A DNA stretch of 64,000 nt from Jaapia argillacea MUCL 33604 (Eukaryota > Basidiomycota > Agaricomycetes > Jaapiales > Jaapiaceae). Position 1 is the stretch's first letter. Each line of letters begins with the position of its first letter. Of this stretch, positions 1 through 11,364 are shown in pieces. The stretch spans positions 542,112 through 606,111 of the forward strand of contig KL197721.1 in assembly GCA_000697665.1 (NCBI GenBank), read 5' to 3'. The position numbers were made by a program, and so were the translations under genes. The notes under the pieces are model-generated. The model saw only the letters and a program-made list of their open reading frames with translations, had not been told where the DNA came from and made no database searches.

Positions 1-3000
1 ATAAAAATCCACGAAAATGTCTCTGCAGCTGCATCTACTCCTGCTTGTCTAAAGATATGCTGGAGTTCAATAGATTGATTGAAGGATTCATATGCTCACT
101 TTCCATCTTCAGCTAAGCCACTTTTCACACAGGTAACCTTTTGTGAATACAGTGACTTATCTCCCACAGGTGGAAGTTGAGCAAAATCACCAAAGACAAA
201 GCTCATATTTCCCAGAGTCTCTTCATTGTATTGAGGAAAGATTTGTCAAAGATGGCAATCCATTTTGCCAAAGGTAACTTGGCCCATCATTGATTTCTCA
301 TCAACAATAACAATCTTATAAGTTCTCCACTTTGTCTGCAGTCTTACAAGATGTCCAGTGTTAAGGTCACCCCAATGCATGACTGGAATTGAAAAACCAA
401 GATTAATTGTAAATCCTTTAATCCCATAAGCTGCAATACCTGTTGGGGCAACTCTAATTGTTGCATCAACCTTTCCTGCTTCAAACATAAGTCTCTTAAT
501 TTCTGTTGATATTGCAGCAATTAGAAAGATTTTCCTGTTCCTGCTGTTCCATCAACATTTATTCTGAGAGGCTGAGGATCAGGAGTGCCTGGATCCAGCA
601 AAGCTTTAATGTAAGCAATGACTTGTAGAAACACTTGTTGTTGTTCCCCTTTTAGGTCCCTCCAATCTGCTTCTGGTAAGTCAAATTCCTCATCTCCAGT
701 GAGTCCTCATTTTTGAACTTCTAGCCACTTTACAGCCTCTATTTGTTCCTCAATTGGCATAGGGTTCTCAAACCAATCATGTGAAGTATCAACATCTCGC
801 TCTCCAAGTTTACTAAGATTCAGCTCAACTTGTGCTCCAGGAAGCCAGCCAGCCTCATGCATCCACGCATCTCTAAACTGATTCAAATCTTCATGGTATT
901 CATCAGGAATTGTTTCAGTATCACTTTCATCATCATCATCAATGGTAATCTCAGTCTCATCTGGTAAGGAATCTACATGATTATGGCTTGGCTCAGCCAG
1001 TCGGCATGTTAATCTATATGCCTCTGCCCAAGTACCATCTCCTCTTAAGTGATCTTCATCTCAATATGTATGATGTAATAACATCTTCACATGACAATAA
1101 TCCTCATATGTTTCCTTTTCCTCAGGATCACCAAGATATCGTGGCCATATATCTACCACATATGGCTTTGCTCCCCTAGAGCCTCGCTTAACATACTTTC
1201 CCTTAGTAAAATCATACCAGCTAGCAAATTCTAACAAAGTTACAGCCTCAAGTTCAATTGGTTGTTCACGATATTTTTGTCTCAAAGTTTTTGTAACTCT
1301 TGTGCTCTCAAACTGAATCTCAGCACTCTCATTAGGCAGCATGCATAGCCCAATAACTTTTCTTGAAGACTTTCAGAGACCACATCCAAGTAAGGTGTGT
1401 GAAACTTCTTGACCTATCATACAATAAATAGTCTGATATTAGCAGAGAAAGAAAGTTATCATACCTGAGATATCCTGTTCAGCAACTAAAGAAGATAGGA
1501 GTTTTTGATATGCAATACCACTTCTGGTATTGTCATCAAGATACTTTATTGAAGTCTGCAGCAAATCCTGATAAGAATTTGAAGTTGACTCTGCCTTTGT
1601 CACATATTTTAATATGTAAGCTAGGACTGCAGCCAAACTGAAGATAGGTTGAAAATCCATGTTTGCCCTCCAACCCAAAACCCACCATGGATTGAATGCA
1701 TTTAAGATTTCATCATTTCATTTTGTCAAGAAATCAGGAAAGTCTTTTCCCTCCACTGCTACAAAATCTGACAAATCTCTTAAGTCTTTAGGAAACTGAA
1801 AACAGCACACTGTTTTTCCAGTCTTCTTATCTTTTCTCTGGCAATAGCCAGGAGTACACCTTGTATGTTTTTGAAAGGGGTTTAGAAGTTGTGCCAATTC
1901 AAGTTGAGTATCGTTCAAAGTGGTGAAGGGATGTGAGGATGGATGAGTTTGAGCTGGAGGAACATCTTTTCCTGGGTTCCATGTTGAGACAATTGGATCC
2001 CAAAAGTCAATGAATGCTCAAACTGATGCTTCATCTGAGAGCTTCAAATCCTCCACTGATGGTGCATCCTTCAGCCAGAAAAAGCCATGAATGTGGCTGC
2101 TACCTCTATGTTGCCATTCATATCTCCACCAATAGTCAATAACATTCAATTCTGGTTGTACCACTTCTTCAAAAAACAGCTGCCATCTTTTTTGGAAATA
2201 ATAGCCAGCCAGGGCAGGATTATCATTTAAATCAGCTGTACATTTTCGATATGCATCCTGCTCACCAAGTAGGGGATCACCAACTCCCTGGTGAGGCATA
2301 TGTCTATGCAAATCTGGCCACTGATGGTCTGCAAAGGAGACAGTCCAAAATACTTGTGGAGATTTTGTAAGTGGATCACGACATTGAGCTTGTAGGTCCT
2401 TATTAGCAGCTTTCCAAAAGGGACGTGTTCCAGCTAATTTTGCTGCTTGACATGCCACACAATTAGCCAACTGTGCAATATCATCAGTTGCAAGCAAGTT
2501 TCGAATATCATCTACTGTTAGATGAGCATCATCTTGATGTGTGGTAAGATACCATTTTGAGGTTTTCTTTGCCTCATGCCTCAACCATGTATTATATGCC
2601 CAATATCTGAAACATGGGTGTTTAGCAAAACATCCACCTTTGTACCACATTAGATGTTTAGCCCACTCAGACTCAGATACCTTCCGTGGGCGTGTCTCAT
2701 GAAAGTCAGCTTTTCCAGTTGGAAAAAGAGAGGGAAATGCATCAATTGCAATGTGTCTGCCTGAATATTCATTGATAGGAGTTCCACGAACTTCAGGAAA
2801 AGTGAGGACAGGATTTGCTAGAGTAAGCACAGGTCCATCAATGGCTTGTGCAGCTGCTTGAAGTTGGTCAAGTTCAGTCACTCATGTATGTAGGTTTGGA
2901 ACAAAGCCATTTGAGTGTAAAGCAGCATGGACCTGTTCCTGATTTACTCCAGAGGGCTGCCCGTTATTCTCAGAGTGATTTGGTTGACCATTATTTGCTT

Positions 3001-4994
3001 CAGCTTCAGGAGGGCCAAGATTATCTTCACTCAGTGTCACATCTTCTTGAGTTGTCAATGTTCGGAGTTGTTCATGTACCAACCCATTCTCAGGTAAGGA
3101 TGCTAATGCTTCTGCATCAATTTGACATTGCCTTGATATGAATGTTGGGTGGTTATAAAGAAGATATGTCAGCCAAGTATCTACAACAGCTCTACACACA
3201 TGGAAATCTTCAAAAAGCTGGGTTTCTCCATCAGGTGCAGTTCCTGCCTGACGAACAATGACAACATCACAATTTTCAGGTAAAGCAGGAACCTTTTGAT
3301 TAAAGGTATAGTTCTCTCTGGCAAAATTGACACAATGCCCTGCATATTTATACTGTCCACCACGAATTTGCCAGACTTGCAGAAATGTGTGAATAGGAGA
3401 AATGAGAATCTCTTCCATCTGAGTTAGCTTTGGAAGATCAGGACATCCAGGTCCAGGATCCATATTATTTGAGGCCTGAAACTTATTATTCAAATGACAA
3501 TTTTTACACAATCAATTTCCTCTTTTCTCAGATACCCCAAGATCAAACCATTCTTCATTGCAGCCATTACATGATTCCATCTCAATCTTCATTGCCTTTT
3601 CACGAAAGGAAGCTAACTGCTGTTTTTGTAACTCTGTAATTGCAGGCATTTGCAAAGGATCGATCACAGCTGCTGCTGGCTGGCCTTGTGCTCCATTAGC
3701 AGCATCATTTATATTTGGGTGTTCTTGACTCTCATTGGTAGGCCCTTCATTTTGGCTTTCAGAATGTATATCTGGTACAGTAGCAGCAGCAGCTCATCTT
3801 CTCTGACGCTGGATTGCGAGACAGGGAGTGCAACTGGCATTTTCCCTCTGAAACAGAGCCAAAGGAACCCAATGTCTACCTTTAAGACATTTTTGGTATC
3901 CAGGATGTGCATCATCTTCTCGTATGGTAGTCATATTCCATGCTCTAGGCAGTTGATAACAAGCCCCCCCTACTATTCTTGCAGGAGGAGGTATTGGTGG
4001 GCTTCAAGGTTGTCTATGCTCAGATGGAGAAGGTAAATCCTGTTGTTGAGAAGGTTCATTATACTGGGGAGAAGGTAGATCCTGATGATCTCTATTCTCC
4101 TGAGAAGGATAGCCCTGATGTGTTCTATCATTAAATAGTCTATTGATTTGAGAATGTGAAGCCTCCTCTAATTCATCTTCAGGAGGGTCATAGATATCAT
4201 CTGAGGCAGGGTTATCATCAGTCAGCCTATGGGCTGGTGACATAAATGGATCATCAAAATTATCTCCTGCAGCTGCAATTTCATCACGAAATAAGTGTCT
4301 GGCCAGTGCCTCATCATTAGGCTCAGATGGAGATCTATCTAATGAAGGCTCAAGTGCATGGGGCCTAGTTGGACTCCCAGCAGATATCCTCAATTCCTGA
4401 AGATTTGTGTTAGTTCTTTGACGATTATATCGCCGCTTCCTTGTCTGTGGTGTACTTGGTGTTATCATTGAGCAAGACTGTGATCGTTGAGGTCGAACAG
4501 GTGTTTGAGGAGGATCTAATCAAGATCAGAAGTGATAGTTGAACTTAATACAACAATACAAACCAATTTCCATATTCTCTTGTACTCTCTGTGACATATC
4601 ACTGCTCACTCGCCTTTGATCAGGTGATATATTCATTCCTAAATTGAATCAAATAAGATTTAGCTTTAAAAACTGGTTTTCTACTCACCTTCATCACTCT
4701 GTATCTGCTGGGGAGAGAACCCTAATCCCAGGTATTATGATAGGGTAGGATATGTAGTCAAGTAAATCACTTACCAGCTGATGAGACAGCTCTGCCTCTA
4801 GCAGGCTGATCAACCTTCCCAACTTCTGTAGTACTTTGTAGCCTTAGAGTACCATCCATGAGACTCTGAGAAGCTCCAAAAGAGTGAAGAGAATCAGTGA
4901 TTTGAGCTCCAGATTGGCTAGCACACTTAGCCCTAGCTTTTGCATTTCTTTGATCCAGTTTTGCCCTCTTGAGTTGTTGTGTGGAAAGATCCAT
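1..4994 (-). mobile_element. Helitron (rolling-circle transposon), left-truncated by window edge, decayed
   Basis: This minus-strand element shows the Helitron domain order. An N-terminal basic/disordered part starts near 4994 and continues around 4468-4004. A Cys-containing segment with CxxC pairs follows (about 3900-3480), then the Helitron-like N domain (3511-2018) with the HUH nuclease motif HIH (RC of 2088-2096, context GSSHIHGFFWL), the two-tyrosine motif AYILKYVTK (about 1600-1630) and the start of a PIF1-type helicase (about 560-246). The helicase continues beyond base 1, so neither the 3' hairpin/CTRR end nor the 5' TC end was located. The element is AT-rich and very poor in CG. Neighbouring DNA up to about 7.9 kb has the same composition. 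Autonomous activity is unlikely because the reading frame is broken in several places. Confidence 0.85.
1..4994 (-). pseudogene. Helitron Rep/helicase polyprotein, broken
   Basis: The element's own gene would encode a replication initiator (HUH endonuclease with two catalytic tyrosines) fused to a 5'-3' PIF1 helicase that nicks and unwinds donor DNA. Domain order is clear from the conserved peptides HTRCTPGYC, AYILKYVTK and GSSHIHGFFWL. At least five in-frame TGA codons (their reverse complements at 3794-3796, 3512-3514, 2882-2884, 2018-2020 and 1718-1720) interrupt otherwise continuous homology. In context each looks like a former CGA arginine codon. The helicase Walker A, read as GTAGTGKSF, is followed by a frame change. 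The N-terminal part appears to contain introns (donor near 4770, donor near 4690). There is no sign of host domestication. Confidence 0.75.
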
Positions 4995-5753
4995 AGTGAA
5001 TATAGCAGAATAGACTTAAAAAACGAATTTTTTGATGAATTTTGGTATATAGCAAGCCAGGATAGTGACTGAGATGAGAGATGTACAGCAGAGGCCTTGA
5101 ATTTCGGAGGAAACAGACCAAGTGACCCAAAAAGGCAAGTCTTGGAGACACGCACAGCCAAATACAATGGACCCACAGATGCTGCAAGTAGGTTGTGTTT
5201 TCTCATGACATGCTTGAGGTATGTTCTTCACACAGGGTACTCATGGGCTATGTTTCTCTCACGGGGTGCGCACGACCAAATACAAGCAAACTTGCTCAGC
5301 TGACTAAGCTAAACTTTTCACGGCTGCCTGGATAATCTGGTGTCGCAAGCTCCACCGATAAACTCTTCAATGATGTCCAACCCAGATCAAGTCAAGGCTC
5401 ATCACTGTGTAGATGTATAGAGGGAAAAGAACAAGCAGTATCACAAGCAGGAAATCAACCAAATGAAACTGAAGCAAGAGACCAGCCAGAGACACAAACA
5501 CTACAGCCATAGGACAAACTTTGGAGTCAAAGGAAAAAGAAGAACAATGGAGAGAATCAAAATGGGTACAAGTACAATTACTAGATGTAGAATTGGAGAG
5601 CATGGTAAGAAAACAAGTACAACTACAGAACTTTTGAGAAACTGAGTGTTTACAGTGATGAGGGTTATTCAAGGGGTGTAGAAGTATAGAGTTGGAGTTT
5701 AAGAAGTTTGCACTAGTGAGGCTAATAAAGATAAAATCAAATATTAGTGGCTT
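4995..5753. other. AT-rich stretch between Helitron ORF and GTPase gene, no gene seen
   Basis: Only short overlapping ORFs without recognisable motifs are present. It should contain the upstream region of the Helitron gene and the 3' untranslated region of the GTPase gene. A convincing Helitron 5' terminus (TC end) could not be picked out by eye. Confidence 0.5.
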
Positions 5754-7969
5754 TCAAAAATAAGGGAAAGATTTTACCATCAAGTTATTGATAATGATCT
5801 GGTAGAGCCACTCTTCCTCTGCCTCCCAACTCATATGAGAAACACCATCTGCAGCATAGCTGGCCTCTACAAGCTGCCTGACATGGGTGACATGGCCAGA
5901 TGAATTATACTTTTTTACTGCCTTAGAGAATTTATCAATGAATTTCTTGCCAGAATACCAGAATGAATGTTCTATAACAAGCAAAAGAGCTGAAAGTTAT
6001 GTTCATACAATGAGGATATTGTGAGATATTTGAAAATACCTATATACTGTTGTAAATAAAGTAGACTCTAAAGGAAAAATATATTCAAAATGGTGAATGA
6101 CTAGAAGATGTAAAGAGAAGTGACCTTACAGAATGAGGTTCACCAAGTATGCTAAAAGTATGCTGCATTGTTTCAAAGCACTGGACACATAGATCCTAAA
6201 AGGGAAAAGATTAAGAAAATTTAGCTTGTGATGCAAGACCACATGATGGACCTTATTACTAACTGTCTATTGATAAAAGATGCAAGCAGACTCTAGTTAG
6301 CTGGTGATGAAACAGTCATTATTGATAATATATCACTCACATCCTAATAAATAAGAGAAGCAAGTAGACTTTAGTCAGCTGATAATGAAGCATCAGACAT
6401 TGACAGCTTATGACTTGCCTGCTAGTTAGCATAGACATAAGTAGACCTTAGTTAACAGATGATAAAATAGTAGTTGCTGTCTACTTATCACTCACATCCT
6501 GATTGACAAGAGAAGTAAGCAGACCATATTCAGCTAGGGATGAAATACCAGTCATTAACAATGTATTACTCACATCCTGATTAATAAGAGATGTAAGGTT
6601 AGCTAATGATGAAATAGCAGTCATTGGCCACACATTACTTCCACGTCTCTGGAATACAATAACACATGTTTTTATCAGTAGCTATTTATTTCAGTGAATC
6701 ACTTTATCTATTCTGCCACCTACCCAATAGTGTGGAAATCTTTTGATAATAATATTTATTCTATAGTCATCCATATACCGGTTACTGTGTATCCCTCGGT
6801 GTCTGCTCATTCAATATGTCATTTGTACTATATAGTATAAGATACTATGAGCTTACTCATTGGCAGATTTGATGCAAAGCATAAGATTATTAATCTGAGT
6901 TGTGATGAAAATTTGTTGTAGAGTGATATCATCAATAGCTGCAGCTGTCTTCTCTGTAAGTTCTGGACACTGCTTTGCAAACTTGTTCATATCTTTTCAA
7001 ATATAATTTAGTAACACCAGGCTATATATCAAGACACATACCTTCAAGATGTATCCATACTCTAGGAGGATACTTTGCTTCTTCCAGTTGACCAATATAA
7101 GGCTGCAGAAGTGTGTTTAGTGCAAATATAGGTGCTTCTGACCAAGCACTTGTTAAGTCTCGATCTTGAGATTTCAGCTCAATTGCTGCCTTGACTATCA
7201 AAGCATCAAACTTTGCGAAGATGACAACCACTGGCACTGAAATTCAATATTCTGTGAGTGATAATTGAATCATTCAGGCATTTATATTGTACTTCCTTAC
7301 CATCCCCAGTACCAATCATAAAGAATGCCATCTCTGCAGCAGAAATTTCTCGACTGCCATCTAAGGGAATACAGTACCTATGACAGAATTGTTCAGTAAA
7401 ATAAGTAGAAAAATATAGATAAAAAAGACTAATCCAAACCAGATGACATGCAGTCTATCCACCAGTTTACTACGGGTTGCACACTCATCGATAAACTCCT
7501 TCACAGTTTGCAGCTCATTCTCAGACCCTGACTCAAAGCCTCGAGAGTCGTGAAACACAAAAGTACTGCCAGGATAAGTGATTTGATGTTCAATATCATG
7601 CTCTCCTCGCTATTGAGATAATGGAACAGTCTACATGATATCATCAGAGTAATTGTCTTGCTCACTGTGGCAGTGGGCTTTTTAAACCAAGATGCTTTCA
7701 ACTGATGCCAGTTAATCTCCTAACCAAGATAAAGTACTCTCAGCACATACCTTCTTCCCATTCCTATCAGAAATGATGGGTTTGGTTCCAGGTTTTGCAT
7801 TGCAGACTTTCTGAAGAATGGTTGTTTTACCAGCATTGGCTTTCCCGATGATGAGAATCCGAAAGTGGGGACATTCCCTTTTGGCCTTGATGAAGTCAGC
7901 GTGTGGGGTGGCTTCATCTACGGGATCGGGATTGACATCTGGGGAGGAATGGCCGGCGATATGAGCCAT
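5754..7969 (-). CDS. Small P-loop GTPase (MMR_HSR1/G-protein superfamily, Agaricomycete type), nine exons
   Basis: A predicted GTP-binding protein of about 393 residues. Exons read on the minus strand are roughly 7969-7751, 7609-7440, 7377-7301, 7236-7042, 6992-6857, 6646-6574, 6195-6130, 6067-6040 and 5971-5754; all nine join in frame. G1 is IIGKANAGKTT in exon 1 and is complete. G3 is DSRG (FVFHDSRGFES) in exon 2. The G4 position reads FAKFD, a weakened N/TKxD. The C-terminal exons give EHSFWYSGKKFIDKF and end FPYF. The family is multicopy in mushroom-forming fungi and its cellular role is not established. The gene body is AT-rich and CG-poor like the adjacent Helitron, yet the frame and splice sites are intact. 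The intron after exon 6 holds a 78-bp repeat array derived from coding sequence. Confidence 0.8.
6263..6651 (-). repeat. 78-bp tandem repeat array (about five diverged copies) spanning exon 6 and the next intron of the GTPase gene
   Basis: The anchor ATCCT(A/G)AT..A.AAGAGA (plus strand) recurs at 6341, 6496 and 6574, and degenerate copies lie near 6263 and 6418, giving a period of about 78 bp. On the minus strand the copy at 6574-6646 is coding exon 6 and ends NLTSLINQD. The next copy (6496-6573) stays open in the same frame for 26 codons, reading MTGISSLAEYGLLTSLVNQD after VSNTLL. Later copies contain stops and frame changes. Each junction contains GATGTGAGT, i.e. the codons D-V-S, which double as a GT donor. 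Confidence 0.8.
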
Positions 7970-9908
7970 GGTTGACAGTAGATGGCTCTGATAGAGTAGT
8001 GATTGAGGTTGAGAATGTCGATGAGAGTGTGGGTGTTGCGAAAGACAAAGCTGCGACTTCCGATTTGGTTACGACGCTGGCTTCATCCTGCACACAACGA
8101 GCAATGACGCGAAAGAGGCCATCTCACACTCATGAATCCTCCCTCACAGACTGCCCGACTCCCATTCACACCCTCTGTAAACTGCTCTCCAGTTGTACTC
8201 GATCCAGTCCCGGCTTCGCTTACTCCACCAATGACGCTTCACCAAACTCGAATCGACACGGCAGCGCAGGTCCCACCATCGACGCACTTTTAAAAGCCAA
8301 GCATCTTGATATGTAATATCCCAGTGCGATTCCCTATCTTATTCTCCGATTTAAATACCTCTCTCCCCCATCGCTGCCTACTATTCCTGCGAGCTTATGA
8401 AGCTCCATGCTCCATCTATCCCGTAGGTGCCAAAGCACCTGCGGTGTAGTTCCCTTCGACACGAGCCCACGATTAGAGAATTCGAACATGACGGCTAGCT
8501 GGTGTTTTCGCGGATTCGAGCGGAGTGAGTGTCTCTCCACGTTTATCGATCTGTGAGGAGGTTGTCTTCACCGCGTTGGAGTGTGGTTTTTCAGTGAATT
8601 TTAGGGGCAGGGGCACGAGAGAAATGTTCAGCGAAATACGAATACATCATCCCGTCTTGGGTGTTCTATCACTTTTCTCTTCACTTCTCTGCGTCCGGAC
8701 CCGATAACCACCCTCTTATTCTTTCAGATACGACATAACTTTTCCGTGATGAGGTTCGGGACCTTATGGGAGATGTCGAGCTCGAGGATGCCAAGCCAGA
8801 CCTGATTGTAGGGTTCGTCTCTCCCTTTCGGTTTCTTCCTCCGGCCGCGTTAGGTATTTAACATCTCTGTCTTGTTCTCTCTCAAAGTTTTCAGTCAGAG
8901 TCAAATCATGTATAACCTCAAGATCATCCCCGCCTTCGCCGCCGAGCGGACACAGTCCTCGTCATCTACTCGCAAGTCGGTTATTTTCTTATAAATCTTC
9001 CGATCGCCTTTGATCATCTGATCTCTCTCAAAATACCTTACTTCGCGCACTCGAGAGGAGGGACGGAGGGGGTGGATGAGCTATTGCGCATTCGCCGGGG
9101 GGTCTCGGATGTATTTATAAGTGCGTATCTCAGCCCATTCTCTCCTTTCCTCCCTGTCACGTTCGTCGCTCCCCTTCCCCTTCCCTCCTCCCCCATCCCC
9201 CTTTCCGTCTAACGCCCACAACTACCCTCCTTTCTGACCTTGGTGTACAGCCTGATGCAGCGATTATTTCGGTGGACCAACCCGCAGACAGTTCTCCTCA
9301 GACTAAGGAGAACCTCGATAGTACTTTCGAAGAGTCCGATAAGTCAATGGAGAAAATGGAGATTCACGACCCGATTTTGACTTGTGATTTTGGTATCTTC
9401 GGCGCAATGGGGAAGGACCTTCGAAGAAGTCGTTGCATTGGTCCAAGGAACGCAGCCCAAGTTCACCAGGCTCCAGTCTCTCCCCGTAAGAGCCTGCTGT
9501 GTCTCTGGTGTCGTCTGTTCCGATCATTACACTTCCCGTCGAATCTCATGGTTACAATCGTTGTCTTTCAGGTACCATCATACTCAAATACAACGTTTCC
9601 CGCTCACTCTGTAATCTATTGGGGGACATTGTCCACCCAAGGAATCATCTTAGATTTTCATCCATCCATATCACCAGTGTGGTAAAGCAATCACGAGAAC
9701 ATGAGGAACAGGGGAGCTCGATTGATAACAACATGTCAAAGTACAGTACTCGTCTGAAAGAGTTTGATGACTTTAGGTACGTGCATCCAGCGGAACAAGA
9801 GAACAAAAGAGGGTATAGAGAAAGCGTTGGCGTTGGAGCCGGTGGCGCTGGACAGAGCACAGTCAAAGTGGAAACAACAATGGAAGCGGCAGAAAGAAGA
9901 ATGTCGCA
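7970..9908. other. 1.9 kb without an assignable gene
   Basis: CG content returns to host level near 7,890. A plus-strand series of short open stretches lies between about 8745 and 9700 (for example RDLMGDVELEDAKPDLIVG near 8760 and SNHVYNLKIIPAFAAERTQ near 8905), separated by intron-like GT..AG segments. It may be an intron-rich gene or the remnant of one. No conserved motif was recognised and no start-to-stop model could be built, so it is not called as a CDS. Confidence 0.4.
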
Positions 9909-11364
9909 TCAAGCGAGTAAAGCGAGTGCTCCAAGAGCGATAGCGCTGGCACTCGATAGCAAAGCAAAGGGCGTTAGAGACAACGACTGTCCGCTGCTCT
10001 TGGAGCTGGGTCGAATCGCAAATTCAAGTCTCAGTAATCGTCAATGCAAGGACGAAAGAAAACGTACTTCGCAGTGGACGTAGCCGATGCCGTTGGGGTA
10101 GAAGAAGTAGCAGTACTCGAAACAGCGATGGTATAATTGCTAATCTCCGTACTACCGACTTGAGCATCCGGGTCAGAAAAGCGTGTGGTGTTGGATTCGA
10201 TCGCCCAGGAGAGACCTCCCATCACGTGGGACATGAAGAGGTTGTCCTGATCCAAATAAGTAAATGAGTTTGCGTTGGGTCGATGAGGTGCGATCTGTTG
10301 GAAGGAGGGAAGTGCGCACCTGCCAGGTTTCGTTCAAATGACCGAGGCTGGTGTAGAAGCTGCGACCAGCGACTCCACCTGCCTGGATACCCGCACCGCG
10401 TTCTTGGTACCATGCTGTTCGGTGGTTAAGCAAGTTGGATTTGTCTGGCTGTAAGGGAGGGCTTACCTGACGGATGGGGTGTACCTTGTTGTGCGTGGGG
10501 TGCCGTATCTTTGTAGAGTGGTCAATGGTCTAGGTGGCTGAATGACGAGGGTGAAAAGTCCTCACCGACATATGTCGACTCGTCCGCTGATAACAAGACA
10601 ATTGCACCCAACTTGCGAGGATCGGAGTCGAAGTTATACCTGAAAGGGCAACCAGATTCGAAACTTAGTAGAAAGTAGGGGTTGGTCTGCGAACTTCGTA
10701 CATTTCCTCTTGGATGTGCCATCGGTCTGGCAGCATACTTGTGCTTGGGTGAGAGTGATCGAGAACGTTTACGGTCTGAAGGCCATAATCGAGTCAGAAA
10801 AAATTTGCAAGATAAGGTCGAGGGACTGACAGCATTTTGAAGGACGGGATGGTAAGTAAACCATGCGCCTGTTTCTATGTATTAGTCGGAACAAGCGGAA
10901 GAATGTTGGACAGACACACCTAGCTCCTTGCCATAGAAGGGGGTGGTATACAAACAAGCGGAAGCGGCATGGACACCGACGAAATTCCCGCCCAGGTCCA
11001 AGTATTTTTGGAATGCAGCAAGGTTGGTGCCGTTCAATACTGCGAAGCCATGTCCGCTGAGGAGTAGTCCGGAATGAAAATGTCGTATCTTACCATCTCC
11101 GGTTGTGTGCAAGAAAAACAACGCGTCGTACTGGCTAAGATTCTCGTCGGTGAAGAGTTTTGGGTCTTCGGTGGCATCAAACAAAATATTGTAGGATGGT
11201 CCCTTCTCCTTCAATGCCTGGATGGCGGTTGGGATAGAATCGTGCCTGTACTCCAAGGTCCTGGAGTAAATCAGAACACGACCAACTAATCTTTCAGCGG
11301 TTGAAAGGGTTGCCAGAGAAACGAGAGCCAGAAAGGTAGCGGCGAGGGAGAGGCAAGAGTGCAT
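9909..11364 (-). CDS. Secreted ThuA-domain protein with C-terminal GPI-type signal
   Basis: A ThuA-like (class I glutamine-amidotransferase-fold) protein encoded in about eight exons. Residues 1-23 form a signal peptide (hydrophobic LAATFLALVSLATLS ending TAE). The ThuA core follows: GRVLIYSRTLEYRHDS, YDALFFLHTTGDG, then GGNFVGVHAASACLY, TVNVLDHSHPS and the late block YQERGAGIQAGG..FYTSLGHLNETW. The domain is about 230 residues, as usual. After it comes a Ser/Thr-rich stretch (SSTATSSTPTASATS), then in the last exon (about 10005-9909) KSSGQSLSLTPFALLSSAS and a hydrophobic tail ending GALALLA. This is the layout of a GPI-anchored fungal surface protein. Related bacterial proteins are tied to sugar metabolism, but the fungal substrate is unknown. 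The start is fixed by the signal peptide. Confidence 0.85.

Noticed and set aside
6263-6651. CRISPR-like array
   Set aside because: The 78-bp repeats are contiguous, without unique spacers, and derive from coding sequence in a eukaryotic gene.
7972-8316. 114-codon plus-strand ORF next to the GTPase start
   Set aside because: Low-complexity Ser/Thr composition and no motif; it lies in the GTPase upstream region.
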